In this document: piece by piece, positions 7,127 through 17,230 of the stretch | Numbering within the stretch: position 1 is the stretch's first letter | How the letters are laid out: the number at the start of each line of letters is the position of its first letter | Source: Ancylobacter rudongensis | Lineage (GTDB): Bacteria > Pseudomonadota > Alphaproteobacteria > Rhizobiales > Xanthobacteraceae | DNA length: 64,000 nucleotides | Assembly: GCF_900100155.1 (NCBI RefSeq) | Contig: NZ_FMTP01000001.1 | Coordinates: 1 to 64,000, forward strand | Direction: 5' to 3' | Notes under the pieces: model-generated | Told to the model about the DNA's origin: nothing | What the model saw: the letters and a program-made list of their open reading frames with translations, nothing else | Databases searched by the model: none | Made by a program: the position numbers and the translations under genes

Positions 7127-10100
7127 TCAGGCCCCACGACGCCCGACGACCAAGCGATGTGCCGTGCCATCCAGCGGCACGCGAAACACGCCATCGACGC
7201 GCTCGATTGGTACGCCGTCGAGCCGCGCGGCGACGTTCGTACGGTCGTCCTCCGCCGGTCCGACCACAATGTCGTAGGGCGTGCCCGCAATCGTCACCCG
7301 CGCCTCGAATCCCGACCAATCCTCGGGAATGCATGGCGACACGGTGAGGTTCACGCCTTCCTTCCGGATTCCGAGAATGCCCTCGATGCCGGCGCGGTAC
7401 ATCCAGGCGGCCGAGCCGGTGTACCAGGTCCAGCCGCCGCGCCCGGCATGGGGCGCGACGGAGTAGACGTCCGCCGCCAGTACATAGGGCTCGACCTTGT
7501 AGGTGGCGACCTGCCCCGGTGAGGTGCCGTGGTTTATGGGATTGAGCAGCGCGAACAGGTCGTGCGCCTTCGTGCCGTCGCCGAGCTTGGCGAAGGCGAG
7601 GATCGCCCACATGGCGGCATGGCTGTACTGCCCGCCATTCTCCCGCAGGCCCGGCGGGTAGCCCTTGATGTAGCCGGGGTCGCGCGGTGTGTCGTTGAAG
7701 GGCGGCGTGAACAGCAGAGCGATGCCCTCTTCGCGGCGCACCAGATGCTGCTCCAGCGAGGCCATGGCCTGCATGGCGCGCACCGCATCGGCAGCGCCCG
7801 ACAGCACCGCCCAGGATTGGGCGATGGAATCGATGCGGCACTCGTCGCTGCCGCTGGTGCCGAGCCACGAGCCATCATCATAGGTGGCGCGGCGGTACCA
7901 TGCGCCGTCCCAAGCCTTGCGCTCGATCGCCTCGCGCACGGAGGCTGCATGCGCGCGCCAGCGCGCGGTGCGGACGGGATCGCGCGCCTCGGCGAGCGGC
8001 GCGAACATCTCGACCGTGCGGATGAACAGCCAGCCCAGCCACACGCTCTCGCCCTTGCCGCCCTCCCCAACCCGGTTCATGCCGTCGTTCCAGTCGCCGG
8101 TGCCGATCAGTGGCAGGCCGTTGGCACCGGTGAGTTCCACGCATTGGTCAAGCCCGCGCGCGCAATGCTCGAACAGCGAGGCGCTCTCATGCGATTGCAT
8201 CGGCTGGAAGAATGCGTCGTGCTCCCCGGCTCGCAATGGCGGTCCCTCCAGGAACGCCACGTGTTCGTCCAGAACCGGCGCGTCGCCCGCCGCGGCGATA
8301 TAGGTGGCGGCGGCATAGGCCAGCCAGACCCGGTCGTCGGAAATGCGTGTACGCACACCCTGGCCGGAATGCGGCAGCCACCAATGCTGCACGTCGCCCT
8401 CGACGAACTGCCGGGCGGCGGCGCGCAGCAGATGGCGGCGGGTCTCCTCCGGCTGCGCGAAACTCAGTGCCATGCCGTCCTGCAACTGGTCGCGGAAGCC
8501 ATAGGCCCCGCTCGCCTGATAGAAGGCCGAGCGTCCGCGGATCCGGCAGGCGATGGTCTGGTACAGCAGCCAGCCATTCAGCATGATGTCGGTGGCGCGG
8601 TCCGGCGTCTTGACCTGCACCGCGCCAAGCAACCGATCCCAATGGTCGGTGACGGTCTTCAGCACGGCGTCAAGATTGGTCGCGCGGTAGCGGGCGATCA
8701 GCACGCGCGCCTCGTCCGCTGTGCGGCATTGGCCGAGCGTTGCGACGATTTCCACAGTTTGTCCGGGTTGCAGCACAACGGTGCTCTGAAGCGCCGAGCA
8801 GGGATCCAGCCCGGCGCCGGTCTTGCCGGAGAGCGGCACCTTGCCCATCAGCGCGGCAGGCGCCGAGAGCTCTCCATTCCGGCCGAGAAACTCGGTGCGG
8901 TCGGCGGTCCAGGCGGTCTGCATGCCGCCGAGATCGGCAAAGGCCACACGCCCATGGCTGATCGCGCTCCACGCGTTTCGAGCAAACATTGCGCCGGTGG
9001 CGACATCCATCTCGGTGGCGATAAACGGTGCCGACGCGCCGCGCATGGTGCCGAGCACCCATTCGACATAGGCCGTCACCGTGAGGCGGCGCACCCGGTC
9101 GGAGGTGTTGGTCAGCTTCAGGCGCGCGATCTTGATCGGGTCGGCCAGCGGCACATACTGCAACAGGTCCAGCGCGACGCCGTTGACCTCGTGCGAAAAG
9201 CTGGAATAGCCGAAGCCATGGCGGGCGATGTAGCTGCCGCCGTCGCGAATGGGCAGCGCGGTCGGACTCCAGACATCGCCGGTCGCCTCGTCGCGCACAT
9301 AGATGGCCTCGCCGATAGGGTCGCCGACCGGGTCATTCGACCATTGCGTCAGCTGATTTTCGCGGCTGTTCTCCGCCCATGTATAGCCGCTGCCGTCCGC
9401 CGAGACCTGGAAGCCGAAACCGCTGCCGGCGATCACGTTGATCCACGGCGCCGGCGTCGTCTGCTCGCCGCTGAGCTGGACGACATATTCGCGGCCGTTC
9501 TTGTCGAAGCCGCCCAGCCCGTTGAAGAACTCCAGCGATAGCTCGGCCGGTGCCGCCATCGGCGCCGGAGTGCGGCGGCGGGGGGTGACCGCCGGGCGCG
9601 TCGCGAAAGCCGGAATATAGGTCAGCTGGTTGGCGATCGAGCCACGACGCGCCGAGAGCACGACGCGGGCGACCGATTGCAGCAGCCCGCGCCCTTCCAG
9701 GCTCATCAGGTCGGTGCGCAGCACATGAACCGTACCCTGCCCCTGCTCGTCTCCAAAGCGTGGGCGCGACTGGCTGGAGCGCACGGCGGTCTCGATGGCG
9801 ATCTGCAAATCCTGCACATAGGACGACGCGTGCTCGTTGAGGATTACCAGATCGACCGCCAGCCGCTTCATGCTCCAATATTCGTGGGCGCGCAGCAGTT
9901 GGCGCACTTGCGCCATGTCCTCGAGATCGTCGATGCGCAGCAGCACGATCGGCAAATCGCCGGATATCGCATGCTGCCACAGCGACGACTGCGGCCCGGC
10001 GCCGCGCACGATGATGTCAGAGGGCACGCGGAACCGGGAATCGGCGTAGATGATCGGCGCGGCAAGCCGCTGGAAGTCGGCGGCTTCCTCGGCTTTCACG

Positions 10101-13100
10101 TCGAGATGGCGCAGTTGCACCTGCGCCTGCGTCCACGCCAGCGTCTTCGCCCGCTCGAAGGCGTTGCGGTCATGATGCTTGTCGACGAGGTTGAGCAGCT
10201 CCTCGCGCGAGGAGGCCGCCAGCGTCCAGAAGGCCACGCGCACGGTGCGGCCGGCGGGCACCTTCACGCGGTGGCGCAGCGCAAACACCGGGTCGAGCAC
10301 GGTGCCGACCGTGTTGGATAGCGGCGCCCCCTCGCGGATGACCGCCGCTTCGCCCGGCTCGCGGTTGCGGCCGAGAAAGCGGGCGCGATCGGTCTCATAT
10401 TGCGGCGGATCCAGCATCTCGCCCTCGATGACGGCGAAATGCGCGGCCCAGATTTCTGCCTCATGCGGCGAGCGCCGCCGGCGGGTGGCGATCAGCGCGC
10501 CGAATTCCGGGCGGTGCTCGGTCTCGACGAACATCTTGGCAAAGGCCGGGTGCGCATTGTCGGTCGCCGGCGTCGCCAGCACCAGCTCGGCATAGGAGGT
10601 GAGCTCGATCTCGCGCGCCCTCCGGCCGGTATTGGTCAGCGAGACACGCCGCACCTCGCCATCATCCTCGCCGGAGACCAGCAGATCCATCGTGGTGGTG
10701 AGCGAAGGGCTTCGGTGGATGAACTCAGCGCGGTCCTCGGAGAACACCACCTCGTCATGCTCGGCGGCAACGCCGAAGGGCTGGGCGCCGGCCGACCAGA
10801 GATCGCCGCTCTGGCTGTCGCGCAGGAAGATGTGCGAGCCTTGCGCGTCGCGCGTCGCATCCTCGCGCCAGCGGGTTACGGCGATGTCGCGCCAGCGGCT
10901 GAAGCCGGTGCCGGCGGTCGTCACCATCACCACATAGCGGCCATTGGAGAGCAGATGCGTCACCGGCGCGCCGCCCGATGGCGGCTTGAGCGAGCGCACG
11001 TTCGGCGTCTCATTGGCCTCACCCCTGGCGGAGGCCTTCACCTCTTCGGCGCGGGGATAGGCGACGATCACGTTGCGCGGCATGCGCTCCTGCAACAGCA
11101 ATTCGCTGGCCTGGATAATCGGCTCGCGGTGGAAGCGCGCGCGCATCGTTCCACCGTGGAGCACATTGGCGATGGCGACGATCGTCATGCCCTGGTGATG
11201 GGCCATGAAGTTGCGGACGATGGCGACGCTGGCATCGTCCGGCCGGCGGGCCGGCGTGAAGTCCAGCGCCTCGTAGAAGCCGTAGCGTCCGTTGGCCCCC
11301 ATATCGGCGAGCCGGTCGAAATTCGCCCGCGCCCCTGAGGGGTCGATCATGGCCGCCAGCCCCGTGGCATAAGGCGCGATCACCAGATTGTCCGACAGGC
11401 CACGCTTCAGGCCGAGGCCCGGCACGCCGAAATTCGAGTACTGGTAGGTGAATTCGAGATCGCGTGCGTTATAGGCGGATTCCGAGATACCCCAAGGCAC
11501 GCCGAGCCCGTGCGCATAGCTCTGCTGGCGCGCCACCACCAATCGGTTGGTCTGTTCCAGCAGGCTGCCGGTCGGCGCGCGCATCACCAGCGAGGGCATC
11601 AGGTACTCGAACATCGAGCCGGACCAGGACACGAGCGCGGAACCGCTGCCGAGCGGCGTCGCGGTGCGTCCGAGCCGGAACCAGTGCCTTGTCGGTGCAT
11701 CGCCCTTGGCGATGGCGAACAGGCTGGCAAGCCGGGCCTCAGAGGCCAGCAGGTCGTAGCAACTCGGGTCGAGGCAGTTTTCGGGAACGCTGTAGCCGAT
11801 GGAAAGCAGCTTGCGATCGGGATCGAGCAGGAAGGCGAAATCCATTGCCAGCGCCATGTCGCGCGCGGTTTGGGCGATGGTGCGCAGGCGGTTCCGCAGG
11901 GTGCGGGGCGCATCCGCGAGATAAAGCCGATCGCGCTCGTGCTCGGCCACTGCCACGCGCAGGCGCTCGGTCCAGAACACAAGATCAGGCACGCCGCTCT
12001 CGTCGGCGGTCGGCGCCAGGTCGGCAGCCAGACGCGACGCCTTCTCGGAGAGCCGTATCAGTGCCGGCGTCGAGGCCTCCAGCCCCTGTCCGCCGTGCAG
12101 CAGCTCGGTGATCTCGCCGAACAGGCCGTCCAGCTGGCCGGCGCGCTCGTCGGCCGCTATCACTGGCGTCGTGCCCAGCGCTTTGTGTGCCAGCGCGATG
12201 GCATCCGCCATGCCGGCTTCGGCCTCATGCGAGAGAGGTGCGGCGATCCACTCCTCGCAGGCGACGGCGACGACGAGAAGATGGCCGGCGAGATTGCCGC
12301 TGTCGACCGAGGAGACATAGGCCGGCTCCAGCACCCGCAGGTCGCGCGTGCCGTACCAGTTGAAGAAATGACCCCTGAAGCGCGCCAGGCGCTGCATGGT
12401 CGAGAGCGTCGCCTCCAGGCGCTCGACCGTCTCCATCGTCCCGGCCCAACCGAAGTCGCGCGCCGCTACCGAGGACATGAGGTACAGCCCGATATTGGTC
12501 GGCGACGTGCGGTGAGCGACCACTGGCTTGGGGTCCTCCTGGAAATTGTCCGGCGGCAGCATGGTCTCGGCCGGGGTGACGAACGTCTCGAAAAAGCGCC
12601 AGGTGCGGCGGGCGATCAGCCGAAGAGCGCGGGCATCAATGGGTGAGACCGCCAGCGTCCTGGCGATGGGCGGCGAACGGCTCGCCCAGAAGGCCAGCGC
12701 GGGCGCGGCCAGCCACAGCGCGGCGAAGGGGAGGATGACCGGCCACGACGCCGGCGCCCAGGCGAGAGCGCCAAGCGTCATTGCCAGCCCGAGCGCGGTA
12801 CCGCCCTGCATCCCGCGATAGAAGCCCATGAGATCGAGGCGCGGCTGCGCGCCCGCTACCGCCGCCGTGGTCCATTCCAGCAGGTGCTTATGGCTGACGA
12901 ACAGCCGGAAGAGCGTGCGTACCACCGCATCTCCAAGGCGCCAGCTTTGATCGGGGAGAAAAGTGAAGGTGAACACGGTCTGCAGCAGCGCGATCCGCAG
13001 ATCGTCCACCAGCGCCGTCACATGGCTGAGCAGCCGGATTCCGACCCCGCGCGGCAGGATGGAGAACAGCGCCGGCAGAAAGGCGGGGATCGCGATCGCC

Positions 13101-15688
13101 GCGATGAGCGCGAGCACGGCATGAACATTCCACGGCGCCGGCGCCAGCCAGCTCACGCCCAGCGCCGCCAAGGTGAACGGCGCCACCAGCGAGCGGCGCA
13201 GATTGTCCAGCATCTTCCAGCGGCCGAGCGCCGGCACCGCATGCGCGCCGGAACGAAGGCCAAACACCCAGGGCAGCAACTGCCAGTCGCCGCGGGTCCA
13301 GCGGTGCTTGCGCTTGGCGATCACGTCGTAGCGGGAGGGAAAGTCCTCCACCACCTCGACATCCGACGCCAGACCCGCGCGGGCATAGATGCCCTCGAAC
13401 AGATCGTGGCTCAGCAGCGCGTTTTCCTTGATGCGCCCGGCGAGCGAGGCCTCGAACGCGTCGACATCATAAATGCCCTTGCCGGTGTAGGAGCCCTCGC
13501 CGAACATGTCCTGATAGACGTCCGACACGGCCGCCGCATAGGGGTCCATGCCGCCGGGGCCGGAATAGACGCGCTGGTAGAGCGAGCCGTCACGCCCGAT
13601 CGGCAGCGAGGCCGTCACGCGCGGCTGCAGAATCGCGTAACCGCCTGTGACGCGCTGCTCGGCGACGCTGAACAGCGGCCGGTTAAGCGGGTGGGCCATC
13701 TTGCCGACCAGCCGCACCGCCGCATCGCGCGGCAGGCGGGTGTCGGCGTCGAGCGTGATGACGTAGCGCACGTCGGCCGGGGCCTGTGGCGGCTGGCCGT
13801 TGAGGGCGATGAAGCTCGTATCGGTGGCGCCGCGCAGCAGCCGGTTCAACTCATGCAGTTTGCCGCGCTTGCGCTCCCATCCCATCCATTTGCCTTCGCC
13901 CTGGTTCCAGATGCGGTGGCGGTGCAGCAGCATGAAGCGGGGCCCCGACAGTGCCGGCCCGTAGCGGCGATTAAGCTGCGCGATCGCCGCCGTGGCGGTG
14001 GCAAGCAGGGCCTCGTCGCCCGGAACCGTTTCCTGGTCGGCATCCATGCCGTCCGACAGCAGCGCGAAGGCGAGATCGCCGCTGGAGCCGGTGAGATAGT
14101 GGACCTCCAACCGTTCGATCTGCTCAAGCAGATCGGCTTCGCTGGTGAGGAGCGTCGGCACGACCACCAGCGTGCGCAAGGAGGTCGGAACCCCGGCCGC
14201 GAGTTCAAGCCCCGGCAAGGGCGAGGCACCGAACGAACGCGCCACACCCCGGTTGACCAGAGCGCTGGCCGCATCCGACGCCGGCAAGAAGGCCAGCAGT
14301 GCCAGCAGCAGCCAACCGGCGGGGGCCCCGGAAACGCCGAGCCAGAGGCCGGCGATGAGAAGTAGGGCCAGCGTGGTGAGCAGCACCGCCACCGCGTAGC
14401 CATGCACACCGAACGGCGCGTTCAGCCGGGCAATCCACAGCTGTGCCGGGGGGCGAAAGCCGATGCTCCTTTCCAGCGCGACGCGACCTTCAGCGATCAG
14501 GTGATAGCCGGGATCGCAGGCGCTCGGCGCCGCGCCGGTTGCACGGGCTTCGGCCCGGGCCCGACCCGCGCTAAGGGCACGGTGCGCAACGTCCAATTCG
14601 CTGACATGGGAGCCGCGCGCGAGTTGCTCGATGGCGCTGCGGTAGAGATTGCGGGTGGCGAAATCCATCTCGTCGAAGCCGCTGGCGCCTCTCAGCGTTT
14701 TGTCGACCAGGCTGACGCTCTCAAACCACTCCGCCCAATCGATGTCGGAGATCGAGCGCATGCTGGTGATGACATTGCGCACCGTGACATTCGACGCCCC
14801 CTGCCTCTGCTGGGCGTGCTGGACCACCTCGTCGATCGAGGAACCCTGCAATCTCAAACGCTCATCGAGCCATCCGAGCGCCGGGGTCGTGCGCGGGTCC
14901 TGGTCGCGCAAACGCTTGGCGAGTTGCGCCGCGAACAGTTCCGACAATGGCTCGCACGAGCGGGCCACGATATCGCGGTCGTGCGCGAAGCCGGCAAATC
15001 CGGACTCCAGCACCCGGTTGGCCAGCGCGTCGGCCTGCGCCCGCGCCTCACGGCCGACCATGATTTGGTCGGTCAGCCGGCGCAGGTTCTCGATCAGCAC
15101 GATCCGCAGCGTGATCGCCACCGCCCAGAGCTCGCCGATCGAGAGCGGCTCGACGGTTTGATAGGAGGCAACAAAGCGCCTCAGAGTGTTTGGATCGACG
15201 TGGCTGTCAGTGTGAGCGACAAACGCCCAGGCGAGGCCGAAGACACGGGGGTAGCCGGCGAACGGGCCTGCGGCGAGCTTGGGCAGCTGGCGGTAATAGC
15301 CCGGCGGCAGGTCGTCCCGGATCTCGCGGATCTGCTCCTCGACGAGGTGATAATTGTCCAGCAGCCACTCGGCTGCCGGCACGACCCCGTTTCCCTCCTC
15401 CAGTTCGGCCGCGCTGGCGCGATAGGCGGCCAGCAGCACCTTGGCGTTATCGTTCAGGCGGCTTTGCAAGGAGACGACGATCGGCGGCCGCGGCGAGACC
15501 GTTTGAGCAACCGCAAGGCTTTCGGCATGCTGTTCCAGCCGCTCGACGCCGAACAACTCCTCCCGGACAGGCGCAGTGTCGCTCCAGGGTGCGCACGGAC
15601 GGCGGTCAAGGACCGCGCGGAGTTTTGCCAGCATGATCGCCTTTCGGCCCGGCATCGCGCCAGGGAGAACGGGGCGGAACGGGACCAT
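7127..15688 (-). CDS. ndvB: Cyclic beta-1,2-glucan synthase (NdvB/ChvB family)
   Basis: This inner-membrane enzyme of 2,853 residues polymerises glucose from UDP-glucose into cyclic beta-1,2-glucans for the periplasm. The length matches Rhizobium/Agrobacterium NdvB and ChvB (about 2,830). In order there is an N-terminal region, a membrane-flanked family-2-like glycosyltransferase core (GT84) with DADTRLP near residue 647 and HRWTRGDWQLLPW near 795, further membrane segments to about residue 1000, a glucoamylase-like cyclisation domain (about 1300-1500, with HGLGVPWGISESAYNARDLE), and a C-terminal GH94-type phosphorylase domain with GTGDWNDGMNRVG near residue 2532, ending in the usual TGSAAWMYRAGIEGILGIRK. 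These glucans serve osmoadaptation and host interaction. An ATG about 18 codons further in is an alternative start. No partner genes adjoin it. Confidence 0.97.
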   Translation of the reverse strand: MVPFRPVLPGAMPGRKAIMLAKLRAVLDRRPCAPWSDTAPVREELFGVERLEQHAESLAVAQTVSPRPPIVVSLQSRLNDNAKVLLAAYRASAAELEEGNGVVPAAEWLLDNYHLVEEQIREIRDDLPPGYYRQLPKLAAGPFAGYPRVFGLAWAFVAHTDSHVDPNTLRRFVASYQTVEPLSIGELWAVAITLRIVLIENLRRLTDQIMVGREARAQADALANRVLESGFAGFAHDRDIVARSCEPLSELFAAQLAKRLRDQDPRTTPALGWLDERLRLQGSSIDEVVQHAQQRQGASNVTVRNVITSMRSISDIDWAEWFESVSLVDKTLRGASGFDEMDFATRNLYRSAIEQLARGSHVSELDVAHRALSAGRARAEARATGAAPSACDPGYHLIAEGRVALERSIGFRPPAQLWIARLNAPFGVHGYAVAVLLTTLALLLIAGLWLGVSGAPAGWLLLALLAFLPASDAASALVNRGVARSFGASPLPGLELAAGVPTSLRTLVVVPTLLTSEADLLEQIERLEVHYLTGSSGDLAFALLSDGMDADQETVPGDEALLATATAAIAQLNRRYGPALSGPRFMLLHRHRIWNQGEGKWMGWERKRGKLHELNRLLRGATDTSFIALNGQPPQAPADVRYVITLDADTRLPRDAAVRLVGKMAHPLNRPLFSVAEQRVTGGYAILQPRVTASLPIGRDGSLYQRVYSGPGGMDPYAAAVSDVYQDMFGEGSYTGKGIYDVDAFEASLAGRIKENALLSHDLFEGIYARAGLASDVEVVEDFPSRYDVIAKRKHRWTRGDWQLLPWVFGLRSGAHAVPALGRWKMLDNLRRSLVAPFTLAALGVSWLAPAPWNVHAVLALIAAIAIPAFLPALFSILPRGVGIRLLSHVTALVDDLRIALLQTVFTFTFLPDQSWRLGDAVVRTLFRLFVSHKHLLEWTTAAVAGAQPRLDLMGFYRGMQGGTALGLAMTLGALAWAPASWPVILPFAALWLAAPALAFWASRSPPIARTLAVSPIDARALRLIARRTWRFFETFVTPAETMLPPDNFQEDPKPVVAHRTSPTNIGLYLMSSVAARDFGWAGTMETVERLEATLSTMQRLARFRGHFFNWYGTRDLRVLEPAYVSSVDSGNLAGHLLVVAVACEEWIAAPLSHEAEAGMADAIALAHKALGTTPVIAADERAGQLDGLFGEITELLHGGQGLEASTPALIRLSEKASRLAADLAPTADESGVPDLVFWTERLRVAVAEHERDRLYLADAPRTLRNRLRTIAQTARDMALAMDFAFLLDPDRKLLSIGYSVPENCLDPSCYDLLASEARLASLFAIAKGDAPTRHWFRLGRTATPLGSGSALVSWSGSMFEYLMPSLVMRAPTGSLLEQTNRLVVARQQSYAHGLGVPWGISESAYNARDLEFTYQYSNFGVPGLGLKRGLSDNLVIAPYATGLAAMIDPSGARANFDRLADMGANGRYGFYEALDFTPARRPDDASVAIVRNFMAHHQGMTIVAIANVLHGGTMRARFHREPIIQASELLLQERMPRNVIVAYPRAEEVKASARGEANETPNVRSLKPPSGGAPVTHLLSNGRYVVMVTTAGTGFSRWRDIAVTRWREDATRDAQGSHIFLRDSQSGDLWSAGAQPFGVAAEHDEVVFSEDRAEFIHRSPSLTTTMDLLVSGEDDGEVRRVSLTNTGRRAREIELTSYAELVLATPATDNAHPAFAKMFVETEHRPEFGALIATRRRRSPHEAEIWAAHFAVIEGEMLDPPQYETDRARFLGRNREPGEAAVIREGAPLSNTVGTVLDPVFALRHRVKVPAGRTVRVAFWTLAASSREELLNLVDKHHDRNAFERAKTLAWTQAQVQLRHLDVKAEEAADFQRLAAPIIYADSRFRVPSDIIVRGAGPQSSLWQHAISGDLPIVLLRIDDLEDMAQVRQLLRAHEYWSMKRLAVDLVILNEHASSYVQDLQIAIETAVRSSQSRPRFGDEQGQGTVHVLRTDLMSLEGRGLLQSVARVVLSARRGSIANQLTYIPAFATRPAVTPRRRTPAPMAAPAELSLEFFNGLGGFDKNGREYVVQLSGEQTTPAPWINVIAGSGFGFQVSADGSGYTWAENSRENQLTQWSNDPVGDPIGEAIYVRDEATGDVWSPTALPIRDGGSYIARHGFGYSSFSHEVNGVALDLLQYVPLADPIKIARLKLTNTSDRVRRLTVTAYVEWVLGTMRGASAPFIATEMDVATGAMFARNAWSAISHGRVAFADLGGMQTAWTADRTEFLGRNGELSAPAALMGKVPLSGKTGAGLDPCSALQSTVVLQPGQTVEIVATLGQCRTADEARVLIARYRATNLDAVLKTVTDHWDRLLGAVQVKTPDRATDIMLNGWLLYQTIACRIRGRSAFYQASGAYGFRDQLQDGMALSFAQPEETRRHLLRAAARQFVEGDVQHWWLPHSGQGVRTRISDDRVWLAYAAATYIAAAGDAPVLDEHVAFLEGPPLRAGEHDAFFQPMQSHESASLFEHCARGLDQCVELTGANGLPLIGTGDWNDGMNRVGEGGKGESVWLGWLFIRTVEMFAPLAEARDPVRTARWRAHAASVREAIERKAWDGAWYRRATYDDGSWLGTSGSDECRIDSIAQSWAVLSGAADAVRAMQAMASLEQHLVRREEGIALLFTPPFNDTPRDPGYIKGYPPGLRENGGQYSHAAMWAILAFAKLGDGTKAHDLFALLNPINHGTSPGQVATYKVEPYVLAADVYSVAPHAGRGGWTWYTGSAAWMYRAGIEGILGIRKEGVNLTVSPCIPEDWSGFEARVTIAGTPYDIVVGPAEDDRTNVAARLDGVPIERVDGVFRVPLDGTAHRLVVGRRGA

Positions 15689-15973
15689 GTCTTTAAGCCG
15701 GAGCCTCGGGTGAGGTTCCGGTTAGGCGAGTGAGGGGCGGTGTGATTGTCGCGGCGCCACGTTACAGCATTTCGCCGGGTCGTGGCGAAGTCATCGCCGT
15801 CGGCTTCGCCGCATCCGATATCCGCCTCGGGAATGGCGGGAGGCACTTGCCCCCTGGTCGAATTGGGCGAACACGGATCGCCAAAGCTCTGGCCCCTGTC
15901 GACGGCCGTGGAGACACCGGGCCGGCAGGAATGGCCTCCTCGGGCGCGGCGTCGCGGCCGCTCAGCTTTGGTC
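15689..15973. other. Gap without a supported gene
   Basis: These 285 bases lie between the leftward hydrolase and the leftward glucan synthase. The region upstream of the hydrolase is on the other side of that gene, so this gap should carry the glucan synthase promoter. The only structure I see is a short inverted repeat, TTCGCC and GGCGAA, at about 15771-15789. Confidence 0.3.
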
Positions 15974-16813
15974 TCATCCGTCCGCAGGCACGCGGGGGCC
16001 GGCCATGAGGCAATCCACGAGATGGCCTGCAGCGTCGGTGCCCGGCGTTCCAAGGTCCGCCATGACGCTCATATGGTCGGTGCCGGCGAGCGTGCGTTGA
16101 CAAACGCGGCTGTCGGCGGCGATCGCCAGATGCGAGCCGAAGGCGTTCATCTGCTGGTGAAACGGCGCCGTTTCCAGCTCCCCGACCAACAGCCGGATAT
16201 CTGCACCGGCCGTGTAGGTCCGGGCCAGCGGGCTGAAGGCGCGGATCTCCTCGTCGGTGAGGTCGATCAGATCCCGCAGGAACGAGTGCTTCAGCGGTGC
16301 GAGATCGTAGATGCCGCTGATCAGAACGGCACCGGCGACCGAACCCGCCGGGGCGCTCGCGTCGAGCAGCAGGGCGCCGAGTTGGGCACCGGCGGAATGG
16401 CCGCTGATGGTGAGCCGTGAAGCATCGCCGCCATAGGCGCCGATATGCGCTGCTATCCAGTCCCGGGCCTGACGGATCTGCGCGACGAGCGTCGCCATCC
16501 GCACGGAAGGCATCAGGGCGTAATCGACAATCACCGCGATCGCCCCCGCCCGCGTCACTGTCTCGGCGACGAAGGAGAAGTCCTCCTTGGCGAACATCCG
16601 CCAATAGCCGCCATGAATGAACATGTGCACGGCGCCGGTCGCCAGATGCGGCGGCGGCAGGAACAGATCGAGCCTCTCCGCCGGGGAGGGGCCATAGGCG
16701 ATATCCGGGTGCATCGGCAGCCGTGCCCGCGTCACGGCGCTGCGCGCCGCATAGTCGGCCACATGACGGTCGAAATCCGGCACGACGTCGCGGGTTCGAA
16801 AGGGATCGGCCAT
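15974..16813 (-). CDS. Alpha/beta hydrolase, arylformamidase/esterase-like
   Basis: A protein of 279 residues with the HSL/kynurenine-formamidase-like fold. HMFIHGGYWRMF gives the oxyanion-hole HGGYW motif, LTISGHSAGAQLGALLL carries the nucleophile Ser in GHSAG, and AGTDHMSVM near the C-terminus supplies the His. HGGYW is more typical of arylformamidase-like members than the HGGG of lipases. No signal peptide is visible, so it should act in the cytoplasm. It stands alone, leftward, with its promoter in the gap shared with the divergent GntR gene. The substrate is unknown; an ester or formamide is likely. Confidence 0.78.
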   Translation of the reverse strand: MADPFRTRDVVPDFDRHVADYAARSAVTRARLPMHPDIAYGPSPAERLDLFLPPPHLATGAVHMFIHGGYWRMFAKEDFSFVAETVTRAGAIAVIVDYALMPSVRMATLVAQIRQARDWIAAHIGAYGGDASRLTISGHSAGAQLGALLLDASAPAGSVAGAVLISGIYDLAPLKHSFLRDLIDLTDEEIRAFSPLARTYTAGADIRLLVGELETAPFHQQMNAFGSHLAIAADSRVCQRTLAGTDHMSVMADLGTPGTDAAGHLVDCLMAGPRVPADG

Positions 16814-17230
16814 GGCGGCGCATTTTCACTTTCAGGAGGAGGCGGCGAGACCAGGCGTGCCGGGCCATTCTGGCGGCGGCCGTGGCCTTGGGTCGCCCAG
16901 CTGTGCACGGGCGGTCGGCATCGGGACGTGACGTCGCGGCCGGAACCGGCGAGCGCGCCGCGACGGGCGCGGGGCCGGCGACGGGACATGATCGGCTCCA
17001 CTCCACCGGTCAGGGCGCCGTGCCCCCTCGCGCGGCGCAAGGGGCTGGACTCGGCCGAATAGACCTTCGTGCGCCACCCGGGTCGCCGAGACGTCAGCCA
17101 AAAGCCCCTCCCATGTTTCTGGTATAATGTATTCTTGCTGATCTATTCGCCTAGATAAAATCGTATATGATATCGTATTGAGTGGTGGAGAGGATCGTGC
17201 TAGCTGTTGATCTCTGTCAAGGGGCAACGC
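16814..17230. promoter_or_regulatory. Divergent intergenic region between hydrolase and GntR operon
   Basis: The gap has 417 bases. The left 250 are GC-rich without a convincing gene. The right part, 17120-17180, is AT-rich and holds a TATAAT at 17123-17128 and the near-palindrome ATCGTATATGAT at 17160-17171. ATCGTAT recurs at 17172-17178, overlapping slightly offset. GntR regulators with FCD domains often bind ATTGTATACAAT-like sites, so this is a candidate autoregulatory operator. Confidence 0.4.

Noticed and set aside
7529..9541. Long plus-strand open frame inside the glucan synthase gene
   Set aside because: Antisense to the GH94 domain, with no recognisable fold. Frame bias of high-GC DNA explains it.
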